Part shown: one piece after another, positions 36,227-47,975 of the stretch
How the letters are laid out: each line of letters begins with the position of its first letter
Position numbering within the stretch: position 1 is the stretch's first letter
Source: Cymbidium sinense
Taxonomy: Eukaryota > Streptophyta > Magnoliopsida > Asparagales > Orchidaceae
DNA: 64,000 bases
Direction: 5' to 3'
NCBI GenBank assembly: GCA_021442155.1
Contig: CM038214.1
Coordinates: 27,590,450 to 27,654,449 of the forward strand
Program-made: the position numbers and the translations under genes
The notes under the pieces: model-generated
Seen by the model: only the letters and a program-made list of their open reading frames with translations
What the model was told of the DNA's origin: nothing
Database searches by the model: none

Positions 36227-36321
36227 TCAAATAAGTCATATCTTGTTTAAACCAATAATAGAGTTGGGGTTATAGTTGAAGCAGCTAGTAAAAATCCAAA
36301 ATAACTAGTTAGAATAGGCAT
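36227..36321 (-). pseudogene. petL: petL, frameshifted copy
   Basis: ATG (complement of 36,319-36,321) starts MPILTSYFGFLLAAST, the best petL N-terminus in the window. One base is missing before the LFIGLN codons (span 95 instead of 96). The stop is the complement of 36,227-36,229. Confidence 0.87.
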
Positions 36322-36990
36322 GAAAGAGCTAAATTAGATATATTCTTTTACTACATATATGAATAAAACATTTACCTAAGTCTCAATATAGATACGATGG
36401 TAAGAAAAACTAATTGAAAGAATTTATTCAGTTCAAATTAAAAGTTCTTGATTCAGCAGTCATTATAGATGGACACTGAAAAAAGAAAAACCTTGACTTT
36501 TTCAAAAAAATGAAAATTATTGATTATTTTCATTTGATCTTTATTTTCTTTCTTAATTTGAATTTGATTTTGGGCCAACTAGATTCAAAGAAGAGTAACT
36601 TCTATTACCCTTTTATGTTCTATATTACTTTTGTATTAAAGAATCCCATCTTTATTTTGTATTGTAGTTCCATAAGGAAAGAACTCTTGAGGAAATCTAA
36701 TGTAACAAAAGTTGCATCACGAATATGGATTGTTCCAACGATCTATTTTTTTCTTTTCGCAAATGAAATAAATATGGATAGTAATAATAATTTCAATTTA
36801 GAATAGTAAGAATAACTTCCTTCAGTTTCTAAGTGAAGTGAAGGAGTTCAAAGTTCAATAGTCTTAGTCCTGTATGAACGAATAATTACTAATTACTTGA
36901 ATAAAATGAGAGGATTTAAAAAAAATATGAAACAAACAAGGTTTATAGATTTCACATAACATATAATAGAAATGTAATAGAAACTAGTGT

Positions 36991-38040
36991 GGAACATCCC
37001 TTTTCCATGTCCGCTTCTTGGGATCAAATTATTGGAAGAGCTAATGATCTTAGAACAATGACCAGCCAACTCTCATGGTGATACAAAGCCATTGATCGGA
37101 GTTTGTTGTATCCATCGTCTTCATTCTTTGGGGCACGTGGATTGTTCATTTTCCTTTTCATATGAGATGGTAATGTAAGAAGTCAGAAGGTAGCGAGTCC
37201 AAATGTCTAGTAATCTGACCAAGTTCTAGGTATGTATTGAGAATTTTATAGATGCTATGAAGTCTTTTCATTTGAAGATATGATGAATGTGAAATGAAGT
37301 TGAGTTTTCCCTAAAACAAAAGCAGCATGCTAAGAGAAAGTTGGTTCTTGGGAAAAAGGTTTGACTATTCAAGCATGGAGTGATGACATGCCTACTTTAG
37401 TCAACCCTTTGAGTCTCAATCTCAAAGTTACGAGACCATTTAGAAGTGTGAAGTTGGACACTACCCCAGAAAATCCACTTTTTGTAACAAGGGGCAAGTT
37501 TATGGATAAATTAGATAGCCCTCATACCCAAAACTTCATTTTCAAATAAGATGAAAACATGGCATATCATTTGATCTATCATAATTTGACATAGGTTAGT
37601 AAGGGCTCACTCATCTAGCGCCTTGTGATGATTTTTCAATCTCCTCGGCTTTTCACTGGAATAGTCAAATAGTAGCAATCAAAAAAGCTAATTTGGATTG
37701 GGTCTACATGGCGCATCAATGCCAGTTTAGCACCTACTAATGAAGCAAGTCTTTTTAGAATGCAACACTTAAGTTTTTTCTAGTTACTCTATTATCTAAC
37801 TCACTCATATAATCATAATCTTGAATATTCATATGAAGTAATAGAAAATTCTAGTCTTTGAAAGCCTTGAAATTTGCAAAGGCTAGCCAACAATCGAGTG
37901 ATCTAGAATCGTGTTTTATTTCACCTCACTACCCAGATTCCTATTTGTAGGCATTGGAAGTGAGAAGAAAAAGATAAAAAAAGGCAAGTAAAGCAAAGCT
38001 TTTGAAGAAAGAATAAAGTGAAGCCAGTAGGCACTAGTTT
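36991..38040. other. Outer noncoding part of the right arm
   Basis: Mirror of 245-1,290. It contains a 62-codon open stretch at 37,361-37,549 with no recognised domain. Confidence 0.45.
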
Positions 38041-39180
38041 CATTCATGAATCAAGTTTTTATCTTGAAGTCTATCCCATTTCCTTTCAATATTGTGAATA
38101 GTTATATTGATGGGCTTGAAGAATAAGGCAAGTGCCTTGCTCTTGACTGAAAGTGTTATCTCAATAAGGTATGAAGTAGTTCTATTATATCACAATTTAT
38201 TGTACTGAAATGGAAAGAGATATGTCCTTTGTTGGGCACTCTTTTTGGCCAGTCCACTTCTTACTACTAAAGAAGAGGTAGACCCTTACTTGTAGTTGGT
38301 ACTTTTCAACTCTATTATTTTTCATCATTAAGCCTCGCACTAAATTTGATCATAGGGAGAAAGAAGAGAAGTCAATAGGTGTTCCAAAATGATATAATAT
38401 AGCTTATTAGCCCGTCCCGTATCTTTTGTAGACAAGAGGCCGATCAAGCATTTCTATTATAAAGCTAGTAAATTAATCTAGATGACTACTCTTTTCTTAG
38501 CCTATAATGAAGCTATGAATCTCTATTTTTTGGATAAATGTCTGAATAAGCAACTCTTGAATGAAAGGGGGATCCAGCGTTGGCTCCCTCCACTTGCAAG
38601 TTCAAAGATTTAGTGAAAGAAATCATTTCTAATTCTCTAGTAATCTAATGTGATACCCCTATCAATGAATCCTACCCAATTCATTATGGCAGTGTCAGGT
38701 CCTAGTAATCTCCCTATAGTGGAAAGGAGCATTGTTCAGTAGTGCATTTGCAAGTTAGCATTTTAGATCCAAGCATAGCAATCTACCATGGAGGGAGAGT
38801 TCATCACTCTCCAGTGTATCTAAGTCCGCTAGCTTAGCTATTGTAATAATGGTATGTTCCACAAGGCCTAAATAGGTAGAAATGTCTTATTTCTATGCAC
38901 CTTACCTTAATTGATTTTGTGAGTCTACAACATAGGCTCTTTCATGTCAATGAACTACGAGTCATGCTTAGGTACCTCCTTCTAAAAGCTAAAGCTATTT
39001 TTGAGATCCAAGTGGGTGAGCTTCATTTACCTATCTTCAATGAAAGTGAAGAAAAGAATTCCTATGATTGAAATATTTTAACTTAGAAAGCATTTAGGCA
39101 CACAAAATTACTAGAGTACCTTAGATGGTACTTGATCTTTGGTAAGTTATCTAATGGACATTATCTTGCAGTGTATTATA
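38041..39180. other. Unclassified single-copy stretch
   Basis: Beyond the palindrome. I see no gene, repeat or tRNA. Confidence 0.45.
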
Positions 39181-39184
39181 TAGT

Positions 39185-39800
39185 GTGAGAGATTCTTCAT
39201 ATTCATTCAACTTCAAAAGCTGGACAATAACTTGTGTCTCATTGACAGGAGATGGCATACCACATTTAGTTCCTCCTTATTATCGAAAGATCATAAGAAG
39301 GACAATTGAACCTAGAATTAGCAAATTGATATTGAGCTTGTGCTCTTTATCTAAGGTTAGAAAAGTCTGGCCAAAGGTGTGAAGCAAAGTATCCCCAACT
39401 GATACCAAATTACAATCCTAGTGAAGCAAGTAGGGAGACCATAGTCAAATTAATGACTAGGGCTTCCTCCATGCTCTCAGCTAATGTCCAATCCTACACC
39501 AAAATCCCGCTTCAACTCGGTTCTTTTTAGTTTCAACCAATTGGACCTCCACTCCAAACACCTCAACTTGAGGGGTGGATGTGTTGGGGTTGTCACGGTA
39601 ACTTAGTGCTTGGCTCACTGTTTAACAGTGGAAGCCATTGCATTGATGACCATGATTCCTGAGACACTGTCTAATATTGGGAGTCTTTGGTTCTCTAATC
39701 GCATAGTCTTTGATATTAGAGATTATGATGATCAAATAGAACCTGATAGAAGAGGTACATTAGGCCTAGGTTGATTAATCAATAGTTTTATACTTCCCGC
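39185..39800 (+). pseudogene. Possible N-terminal piece of a mitovirus-like polymerase
   Basis: An open stretch of 65 codons at 39,185-39,382 contains FKSWTITCVSLTGDGIPHLV and PPYYRKIIRRTIEP. This wording resembles the N-terminal region of plant-type mitovirus polymerases as far as I can judge. The following 400 bases contain further weak similarity with stops. It is on the plus strand and separated from the catalytic part at 33-34 kb, so the virus-derived sequence was either inserted twice or split by rearrangement. An unrelated mitochondrial open frame is the alternative. Confidence 0.42.
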
Positions 39801-42800
39801 TCAGGAAATTTGGTGGGATAGTTGTTTGAAAAAACTAGAGTGTGGTTGGTTTAGGGTCAAACTATAGGGCAGTGGGAAATTGTGTGTGTTTGCCATAAGC
39901 AACCCAATCTAGCAAGTGCATTTGCATCCTATCCATGATTGGTTAATGGAAGTTCTTAGTCAATTGATCACTATCAAACTTTCTATTAGCACACACCTCT
40001 CTCACTCAAGGTAATTCGATTACTGATAGATTTCATAGGCATTCAATTCTTTAAGGATTTGGGTGTGAGACTTCAATGTGAGTTATATCACTTGAAAGGG
40101 AGCTTCATACTTTGTTTAGGGAAGACCAATCGTTGGTTGAGACACTGGTTACCTAATCATGCACCTAGTGGCATATGAGCTTACCCTCTAAAGTTTTGGT
40201 TGTTACTTCCTGAAAAAAGTAATAGACTGTTACCAAGAGGGGTTGTTGAGGTCTTACTGGGTGAAACCTAAGGTGCGGTGTAAGGAGCAATATGAGCCCC
40301 TTGCTTACCCCTTATGGAAAAAAAGTACCTATCATCAAGCTTATAATATCTATCAAACAGTTGATCCATTTACACTCTAGCACTCATTCCTAACCATGTA
40401 CCGGTACCCCACTATCAATTTTCCACAGAAATGGTAGGGATCCCACTCCTAAAAGACTTTGTGACACTAATCCATCTTATCAGTGTTTGAACTCATCAAT
40501 AAGCAAGAAATTTCCACCACATGGGAGAAGAAGCGAGGATTAAATCTCTCCAAATAGATCATACTCAATATCCCCATCCACAGCCCTCTCCATCCATGCT
40601 AGATGCATGGCATAGACAAGGATCATGGATGCACATGATCAAGCATAAGAAGAAATGAGAGGGGACAAAAGTGTCTTGAGAGACTAGCTAGCAGAGATTC
40701 TATTCTTGCTCAGTGAGAAAGGGAAGGAAGAGCCACTATAATAATGTGATAGAAGCCCTAAGCTATAGCAATAATGATATCCTAAAAGATTGAAAGTCTA
40801 ATGCGACAAAGGGTGGTGAGTTGGTTTAGCTAGCAAAAGAAGGTGATGAATTGAGGGGAAGTTGGCTAGGTTTTTTTTTTAGTTTAGCTTACCTTTTTAG
40901 CTTATTTTAAAGTGTTTTTAGTGCACTTTAGAGCATAGTAAAGTAAGTACCACCTGTGAAGGATGGCTATTCCCTAATAGACATACAGTAGTAAAGGATT
41001 CTTTTTCTTTGGGTTAGTTTGAAAACCTTTACAGTAGAAAAGTTTGAAGTAGGCAAGGCTAATCATGCTAATTTGGGGTTAGGGCAGCGAATGGAAAGTA
41101 GATCCATTAAGTTGTATGTTCTCAAGCTATTACTCTTTTCAAGCCTATACATGAATTCTTATAAACCATCAACCAGATCTCACTTATGCTTTGATCCTTC
41201 TAAAGAAGTTTTTCTTCTTAGTCAAGGTTCTTCAAATTCTTTTATTTTTCTTATAATAACCCAAGAAGAAAAAGCACCCAGGTGAATCATAGATTTAGGA
41301 ACTTTTATGGGATGTGTGTCCTCTACCATCTCATTCTTTTAGATAGGCTTTTGGCCACACATTTTATTTATAAGGAAAAGAAATGAGATAGCACCCAACT
41401 TACATACAAGCTTAAGCGGGAGCCTGACCTAACTCTGAAAGGTGCAAGCTCAGGATGGCTAAAAAAGAAAGTTGCTCAATTTTCGGATAGCTCAAAAAAA
41501 GACTCAAGAAGCAAATCCAATACTAGACTAAAATAATTATTGACATGAAAAAAATGAATAGCGTAATGCTATGCACCTTTTCTTTTTCCTATTTTTTTTG
41601 TATAAAGCTCTTCGACTCTCGGTCCTTCCTTTTGTGTTTCTGTGAATGAGAATTGAATCAGGGTTCCACGGCTTCCATTCCAGAGCTGATATGTGCATTG
41701 AAGTTCACTACACACCGAATGATTCTTTTCTATCTTCTCACTGATTGAATCTTCATGACCTATTTTGACTTCTTTTTACTTAGACTCTCCCCGACACCAA
41801 AAAGAAATAGAATAAAATTTAAATAATTAGTAAAAGAACCAGAATGAGAAAGTGGCAGTCAATCATTTCTTCCTTCCATTCAGTTCATAGTTAGAAAAAA
41901 AAAAAATGCAGGGGCTTGCTATGAACCTAAATATTAAGCCAAAGGCAAAAAAAGACTAGGCTAGTGTTGGTATTATGCAATGGTAGAATCACTTTTTTCT
42001 TACCAAACTCTTTGCTATGCATCTTTTTTTTGTTGTGCCTGGGCATGAGTTGACTGCTTTTTAATTTGTATTTGATACATTTTCTTTTCTCATATAGAAA
42101 ATTTTCCTAATTATCTTCCCCCCATTTGAAAGTTTTTCCAATAGTCCATAAGCAGGAAGATGTTTAGGAAGTTTCTTATAGCTACCAACACCGACTCAAA
42201 CTAATAAGAGCTACCACACCACTACCCAATAGTAGGCCTTCCTCCAAGAGATTCAATAGACCTCTAATAATGGGGAAACTGCCAACTCTATTATTTTCTT
42301 GAGCTGAATATGTGCTTTTTCGCCCTTCTATGGTACGACTAATTCGACCATTTCATAAAGAAAGAAGGACTCTCCTACTTGAACTAATAACTATATTGAA
42401 TCAAGCTTGAGAAAAGATAGGCTAGCACCTTCTTAGAATTGAAATAAAAATTGAATTCCCCTACTCAAGCACTAGCTGTAGTGATTCCCCCAAGAGTAGA
42501 AATAGCATCAATTATTTTTTCAACATGGAATCTCTCAATCACTAACCCACTGGGGTATAAGAAAGAATGGAAAGAAGCAAAAATTACACCAATCATAGCT
42601 TCTTCACCATGACGTGTGAACAAACCTCTATGTATTTTGCTCGATAAGCATCAATAAGAAGAAAATTGGTTCCTCCCTCAACTGTGATTTCTAATGCTCC
42701 ATGAAGTTGCACCTTGTTCTTGCTTCCTTCTTCCCTTCCTTTGAAGCTTAGGCTAAGGAATAGAGCATGGGGAGGACACCACTGACTATATACAAAATAG

Positions 42801-43390
42801 GGATCCACGTGACCGACCCCATGCACAAATTACCTTTTGGATGGGGAACTTCATGCCCTTAGGGCAGAAAAGGTTGACGGTCAACCCACCAACCAATTAC
42901 TGTGAAAAAAAACATAGGTGAAAAAATCTCCCCATATGATAAGCTAAGAATGGTGGAAACTACATCGTCGACAACACAAGATGATGAGAGCAGTGAAAAC
43001 ACTCCTGATAACATTCTTCTAGCTCAATTTTCTACAAGGAAGTGTCTCTCCATCTGAAGTAAGCAGTATACTGAAGGTATGAAAAAATAAAAATAACTTG
43101 AACTTCTCACGCCAACCTTGTAGGCAGCTCGACTCAACCAAAGGTATGATTTCAGATAGGAGACTTCTAACATTTACATACATGAAAGGGACTAGGTGGC
43201 TCGACTCACCCAAAGATATCTAGACCAAAGTGAAAGACTTATCTTGGGGAAAATCTAGACCCTCACTATGCTTGTCCCACTGGGTAGCCTGGAAAGACTT
43301 AAAGCAAGGTAATTCATAGAGACTGCTAGCTTTCCCTTTCATGCTAGATTGATTGACCTAGATCTTGATCTTTGCCCGCCTTGATACAAA
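39801..43390. other. Unclassified stretch
   Basis: No gene recognised. Short open stretches at 41,019-41,285 (plus), 42,593-42,826 and 43,019-43,213 (minus) have no counterpart elsewhere in the window. Near 43,125-43,210 the phrase GCTCGACTCA-CCAAAG is repeated once, about 70 bases apart. Confidence 0.4.
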
Positions 43391-43720
43391 AAATAGTTTG
43401 GGCATCTCTAGCACCTTTCTTTTATTCAACGACTAGGTACTCACTTCGCCATGAAAGATCTTGGTGAATTGAGTAATCGGTCTTGAGGTTTCTAAAAATG
43501 GTACATCATGAACCAACAAAAGCCCTTGAGTCGATTTGCTTGATTTATCGCTACATACTACTTACTATAGAGGGTGACACCCTTGAAAGCTCATAGTTCA
43601 GCATTCTTCACATGCGATCCCACATTTTCTTGGATTGAAGCAAACCTCATCTACCTTACTATCACACGACTAGACATTACTCATGTAGTTGCTAAGAAAG
43701 TAAGCTAGCCTCTACTTCCA
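43390..43720 (+). mobile_element. Ty1/copia reverse transcriptase fragment
   Basis: Copia elements encode integrase then reverse transcriptase. HFAMKDLGELS reads at 43,443-43,475 and LIYLTITRLDITHVV at about 43,646-43,690, two strongly conserved blocks of the copia reverse transcriptase C-terminal part and its connection region. Between them a frameshift restores GLEV-KNGT-like residues. The fragment is short, frameshifted and without recognised LTRs. Similar pieces are common in plant mitochondrial and nuclear DNA. Confidence 0.8.
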
Positions 43721-44704
43721 AATGGAGAGCTCTATTCAAAGCTCAAAGCCAAAGTGCGTAAGCAAACAAGCAGTAGTTTTTTGGATGGAATTATGTTGAG
43801 TGCAGGCGACTGAAGACATAATAGTACTAGGTACTACTAATCTTGCTTTGCCAACTAACTCAGAGAAGTGGCCTCAGTTCACTTGTCTACTCATAACTAC
43901 CTCAAAAAAATAAAGTACAAGAATCAACATGTTTCTCCATACACCGGCTGACATCATCTTAGTAGCCTTCTCAAGCTATATGCCTATTTTTATGAAATCT
44001 CTTGCCCACTTGGGATTCTGAGATCGAATGTGCTTATCCTATTGTACTCCTATAGCTTGATCCTATCTAACCATTCTCTCATTTGAACTCCCATCTCATT
44101 CTTGAGATGTCTTTTCTGTTGAGGGGGGTTTCATTAACTACTCCTCCAATTCCATCTCTCTTAAAAGTGTTTGTACTTTGATGTATGTTTGCTTAATGAA
44201 GATTCAGCAAAAACATCACTATAGGATCAGAATGTTCCAGTTCAAAGTAGTCTCCTCCTTGTTAAAAAAATATTGTTCATCTCTGACAAATACCAAAGAG
44301 CTTCATCTCGTCATCCATTTGAGAAATGAGAAAGCAGAAACTAGTGCTTATATAAAATGAAAAGGACTGACCTCCATTTTGCCTCCTAGTTGGTCTACGC
44401 CATCTTTCTTTAGCCATGGGTGATTTAGAAAAAGATAGTTTCTTCCAATTCCGCATTCATTTCATTAGTTTATGCCTCCACTAACATATATATCTTCATT
44501 TCTTTCTTATTAGCAAAAATTCGACCCTATAACTAAACTAAGTTCCTTCTAGCCCTTCAAAAAAAAGTTTAGGATTTCTTACTTCTAAAATATTTATTTT
44601 TGCTTAGATTCTACCATTATGAACTGGGCTTTTCCTCTTTCTATCTCTGATTCAGTGGAGTGTCCTCCCATCAAGCCTATACTAAGTCTATGTGACTACA
44701 ATCT
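43721..44704. other. Unclassified stretch
   Basis: No domain recognised after the copia fragment; a 60-codon open stretch at 44,178-44,360 is probably chance. Confidence 0.4.
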
Positions 44705-45129
44705 TTCGCAACCATTGAAGGTCTGTTAATGCATTACAGATGTGTTCATGACCCTTTATTTGTTGATACTGATGGGAAGAGAAGGCTATTAAAGAGCTAA
44801 CTTTATGCTAGCTAAAAGAATACAAGGCACCTTATCATTGAGAGTCTTGTACAACATCAGATAAGTACCCATGTTAGTGTTATCGTAAGAAGAATATAGG
44901 CCTCCATTAGTAGGAAAATGGTCTTTCAGCTTAAACCGACCTCTCTTTCCTCATTTGCTCAGTTGAGAAGTCTTGTATGTAGATAAGATCTAATGAAATG
45001 ACTAGAGATGTGAATGGAAATCATCGAGAATTCCATGTAATCTTTCCTCGATCACCAATCATCCACATTTCTCTTGATATTCGAAGAATAATCAAACTAC
45101 TCTGGGTATTGGTTCTTCATTCAATTTTC

Positions 45130-45660
45130 TCCACATGAATGAAATCCTTATTAGTTATGCTAAATAGAATCCTTATCTCTTTGAAGCAGCCCCGGCCCCT
45201 CCTTTATTCATTCAAGTAGTTTCTTCTTTGTCTCTTCTCTTTGACACAAATGTGGGATTATAGTTCTGAATTATAAACTATCTTAGTCTATGTGAATGTC
45301 TGAGTTTGTCACTCCTTGATGAAAATAGCTTTATTAAAAAAAAAGGATTCTTTAAGAACTGAAAGAAAGATAAGAATGAAATCTTCACAGTGACCCCTTA
45401 TTTTTTTGTGCGGAATATGAAAATAGTGTTGTTAGTTGAAGGCAAACAAAAAGAACGTCGGCCATACCTCCATACTAACTTGATTATGGAAGCTACTATA
45501 ATGCGTAAAGTAGAATGCTTTCTATGGGACTTGATAGATTTTTACTTTTTAAAATCCACTACGGTATGGCCAGATGAGTTGGAACTATCAGCCTTGCCAA
45601 CCATCATAACTTGAAGGTACGAAGGTGAGTACATCCGGCTGTCCTGCTTTCTAGGAGAGA
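45130..45660. other. Insert private to the left arm of the second repeat
   Basis: Not matched by 56,930-58,320 nor by 60,460-60,960. It holds a 74-codon open stretch (45,390-45,614) that I cannot assign, and an A-rich run at 45,335. Confidence 0.45.
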
Positions 45661-45699
45661 AGAAAAAAAAATGGGATACTCAGACCCTCATAGAGAAGG

Positions 45700-46050
45700 A
45701 ATGTCCAAGAAAGAATGAGAAAGTCAATTCATTTGTATGAGGTTTAGAATTGAACAAAATGTGTCTCCACCCAGCCAAGGCCGCAGTTATTCGCCTTTTC
45801 TAGGCCTCCTCCATCTGGAAAGAGGTTAAGCTCATGGATATCAAGCCATTTTACAAAAGGTATAAGAAGTTTCTTAATCTTGATTAGAATTTCTTATGAT
45901 TATTACCCCTACCTCAATCTCAACCTCAAATTGAATACTAAGTGCCATCCTTGAGAGCCAAGAACTTAGCCATAGACTTCAAGCTTGCCCCATATATTCA
46001 CCCTAATGCAAAGACCTCTATCATCCCTCCCTACACCAGCTTGCTCTAGA
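45700..46050 (-). pseudogene. LINE-type RNase H domain, decayed copy
   Basis: Mirror of the better copy at 57,567-57,887. On the minus strand the end of the domain (the alanine-aspartate-alanine region) is disturbed and several indels break the frame. Confidence 0.65.
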
Positions 46051-46640
46051 TTGTTTAAGTTGGACCCATCCCTATTTAGTATGAACCTACTTCGAGACCT
46101 TCCACTTGACCTAGACCACATAATTCATCTTGCCCAAAACTCGTCTAGTCCGAAAAAGACTCAACTACCTTAGTCATAGATGAGAGGCTCAAATTTGGAG
46201 AGGGAACCATGTCTGAACACAATGGACTTTTAGTGGAGCTAGAGGCAGCCAAGATCAAAAGTGAAAAGCATGCTACAAGGGAAAGGAGGGGTAGAGGCAC
46301 TAAGTTAGTCTATTCAGACCTAGAGGTGATCTAGACAAGAGTTAGGTAAGATTACCACTACTCATTTCTTTGTTCAATAAAGGGGATGATCAAATCGTCT
46401 ATTTCCCTGCTAAGAACCCCCTTTGGGAAATCAGAGTAGAGGAAGTCCCTTATCTAAGATGAGAATCTTCTCTTCAGGTTCAATAGGTAGGAAGGATGAA
46501 AATATATTTTTCAAGAAGAAAAACTAAATGGAATTGAATTGCTTTCGGAGTAGGGTCATAAACGCTAAAGGATATAGTGGTACCATTCATGAGTGACTTA
46601 TTGGCTCTATATTTTCTTGTCAAGCAAAGGTGTGTCTTAT

Positions 46641-47239
46641 ATCAACAAAATGCAAACCTTATCCAAGCATTCCTCTCATTTTGCTTGAGCCTCTCTACTC
46701 TCCTTTGAGTCTCATTACTGGAGGACTAGGAGAAATGGATTCACCACAAAGATTCAATAGAGTCTAAGTTGGTCATGCATGTAGTTTCGTAACTTGTAGG
46801 TGGAGCACTAAAGTGCTTCACTTTGGTCAAAATCTTCCCAACTATAAATTATCTATCAATTGAGTAACTTCATCCCTTTTCCTGCTCTAGCGGTTGAATG
46901 GTAAGCTGCTTCTTTAGTTCAAGAAAAATGAAATCTTGATTAGTCTTATGAGAATAATTTAGGCTCAAAGGACGCTTCGCTTCATCTCTTGAGATTCTTG
47001 TAGATGGTGTAAGTGAGAGGAACTGCAAATTGAGGTCAGTTTGTCTTTTCAAAAGATGTGGGAGTAGGGCAGGGGTAATCCTAGATGTTAGTCTAATTAC
47101 TTGACTAGTCATGTGATGCCTGCTAGTAGTCAAGAATATTTTGAAAAGAAAAAAAACATGGTCTTATTACCATCATAGAAAATGTGCCTTGAATTAACAT
47201 ATCATTCTTAGAAATAGTTTACAAGAAGAACTTTTAGTA
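46641..47239. other. Unclassified stretch
   Basis: First part of the loop between the second repeat's arms. An 87-codon minus-strand stretch (46,870-47,133) is not recognised. Confidence 0.4.
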
Positions 47240-47560
47240 TACAAAAGAGTTGTATTCTTATAGTTCTTATGATGCACTTGGAGCTTATCGATAGAAATGA
47301 ATCCATTAAGATAGTCCTTTGTGGCTCTAGTAGATACTAGATCAACGTGTTGTTGGCTAAAGAGAAGTTCACATCAAAGTTTAATATTAATCTTTTGGTA
47401 ATTCTAATGAGATTTATAAGCACTATTGAAGAATAGGAAATGTAAAAAAGAGAAATTCTTTATATATACATTCGAACTACTATTGGTCATCTTTCTTTTT
47501 ATCGAGAAATAGAAGAAGCCATATAGGGGTTTTAGTAGGCCTACTCATAGACTATCTAAC
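47240..47560 (+). pseudogene. rpoC1: 3' end of plastid rpoC1 (RNA polymerase beta' subunit)
   Basis: rpoC1 encodes the beta' subunit of the plastid-encoded RNA polymerase. The last roughly 100 codons are recognisable: codons for SYDALGAYR-type residues, then a stretch that in usual rpoC1 reads KKEILYIYIRTT, then TIGHLSFYREIEEA-like codons. Each part is in a different frame, because small indels and stops intervene. The gene ends at about 47,555 and is followed by the normal short spacer to rpoC2, so this is one contiguous piece of plastid DNA. Confidence 0.85.
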
Positions 47561-47748
47561 TCATGCTCTCTATAAAAACTAAGAAATTCTATTAGTGATT
47601 CCCAAACTCATGGAAATTTGGGTCTCTCCAATTTTATCGTTATCATAATTTTTGAATTTCTTTGTGAATCAAGATTGAGGAAAAAAAGTCTTTGAATCAT
47701 TGACCCAGGCCATTGTGGAATCTTACTCATCAAAATATGGAGGTCCTT

Positions 47749-47975
47749 ATAATAGAAAGGACCGATTTGGTCTTTCACAATAAAGTTATAGATGGAATTT
47801 CTATGAAATGACTTATTAAAGATTAATAGATTATTTTAGAATGGTATATACATCACATATCATAGATCAAATGAAGGCTTTAGATTTTTAGCGAGCCACT
47901 GCTACATCTATTTCATGAGGAATTGATGATCTTTTCATAATACCTTCTGAGGGACATTTAGTTCATGTCGCTATT
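47749..47975 (+). pseudogene. rpoC2: 5' end of plastid rpoC2 (RNA polymerase beta'' subunit)
   Basis: Residues around DLVFHNKVIDGISMK, then YTSHIIDQMKALDF (about 47,845-47,890), RATATSIS and GIDDLF mark the N-terminus of the beta'' subunit of the plastid RNA polymerase. The usual ATG before this reads ATA; an ATG 12 bases upstream exists at 47,737. There are a frameshift and stops, and similarity ends near 47,975. Confidence 0.85.

Larger units (their letters stand above)
35808..36990 (-). other. Plastid-derived block A, right arm
   Basis: Mirror of 1,300-2,303 but longer on the petG side: it keeps the whole petG and half of trnW. It shows what the left arm lost. Confidence 0.88.
18028..38040 (-). 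repeat. Right arm of the giant imperfect inverted repeat
   Basis: Partner of 245-17,962. It is about 2.3 kb longer, chiefly because it keeps a contiguous petG, half of trnW, an unclassified 1.5-kb stretch and most of a mitovirus-like polymerase. It has its own losses: near 21,240-21,290 two short segments kept at 14,470-14,640 and at 63,450-63,610 are missing. The outer end is near 38,040, where the tail matching 245-300 stops. Confidence 0.93.
44705..46640 (+). repeat. Left arm of a second inverted repeat
   Basis: Reverse complement of 56,930-58,320, with a private insert of about 0.6 kb (about 45,033-45,660). The first part (44,705-45,130) also matches 60,460-60,880 inverted. Anchors: 46,390 with 57,190, 46,190 with 57,390, 45,690 with 57,930, 45,020 with 58,005. 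Confidence 0.85.

Noticed and set aside
245..38040. The palindrome as an assembly fold-back artefact
   Set aside because: The arms differ by many substitutions and indels and by a 2.9-kb block; a fold-back artefact would be nearly identical.
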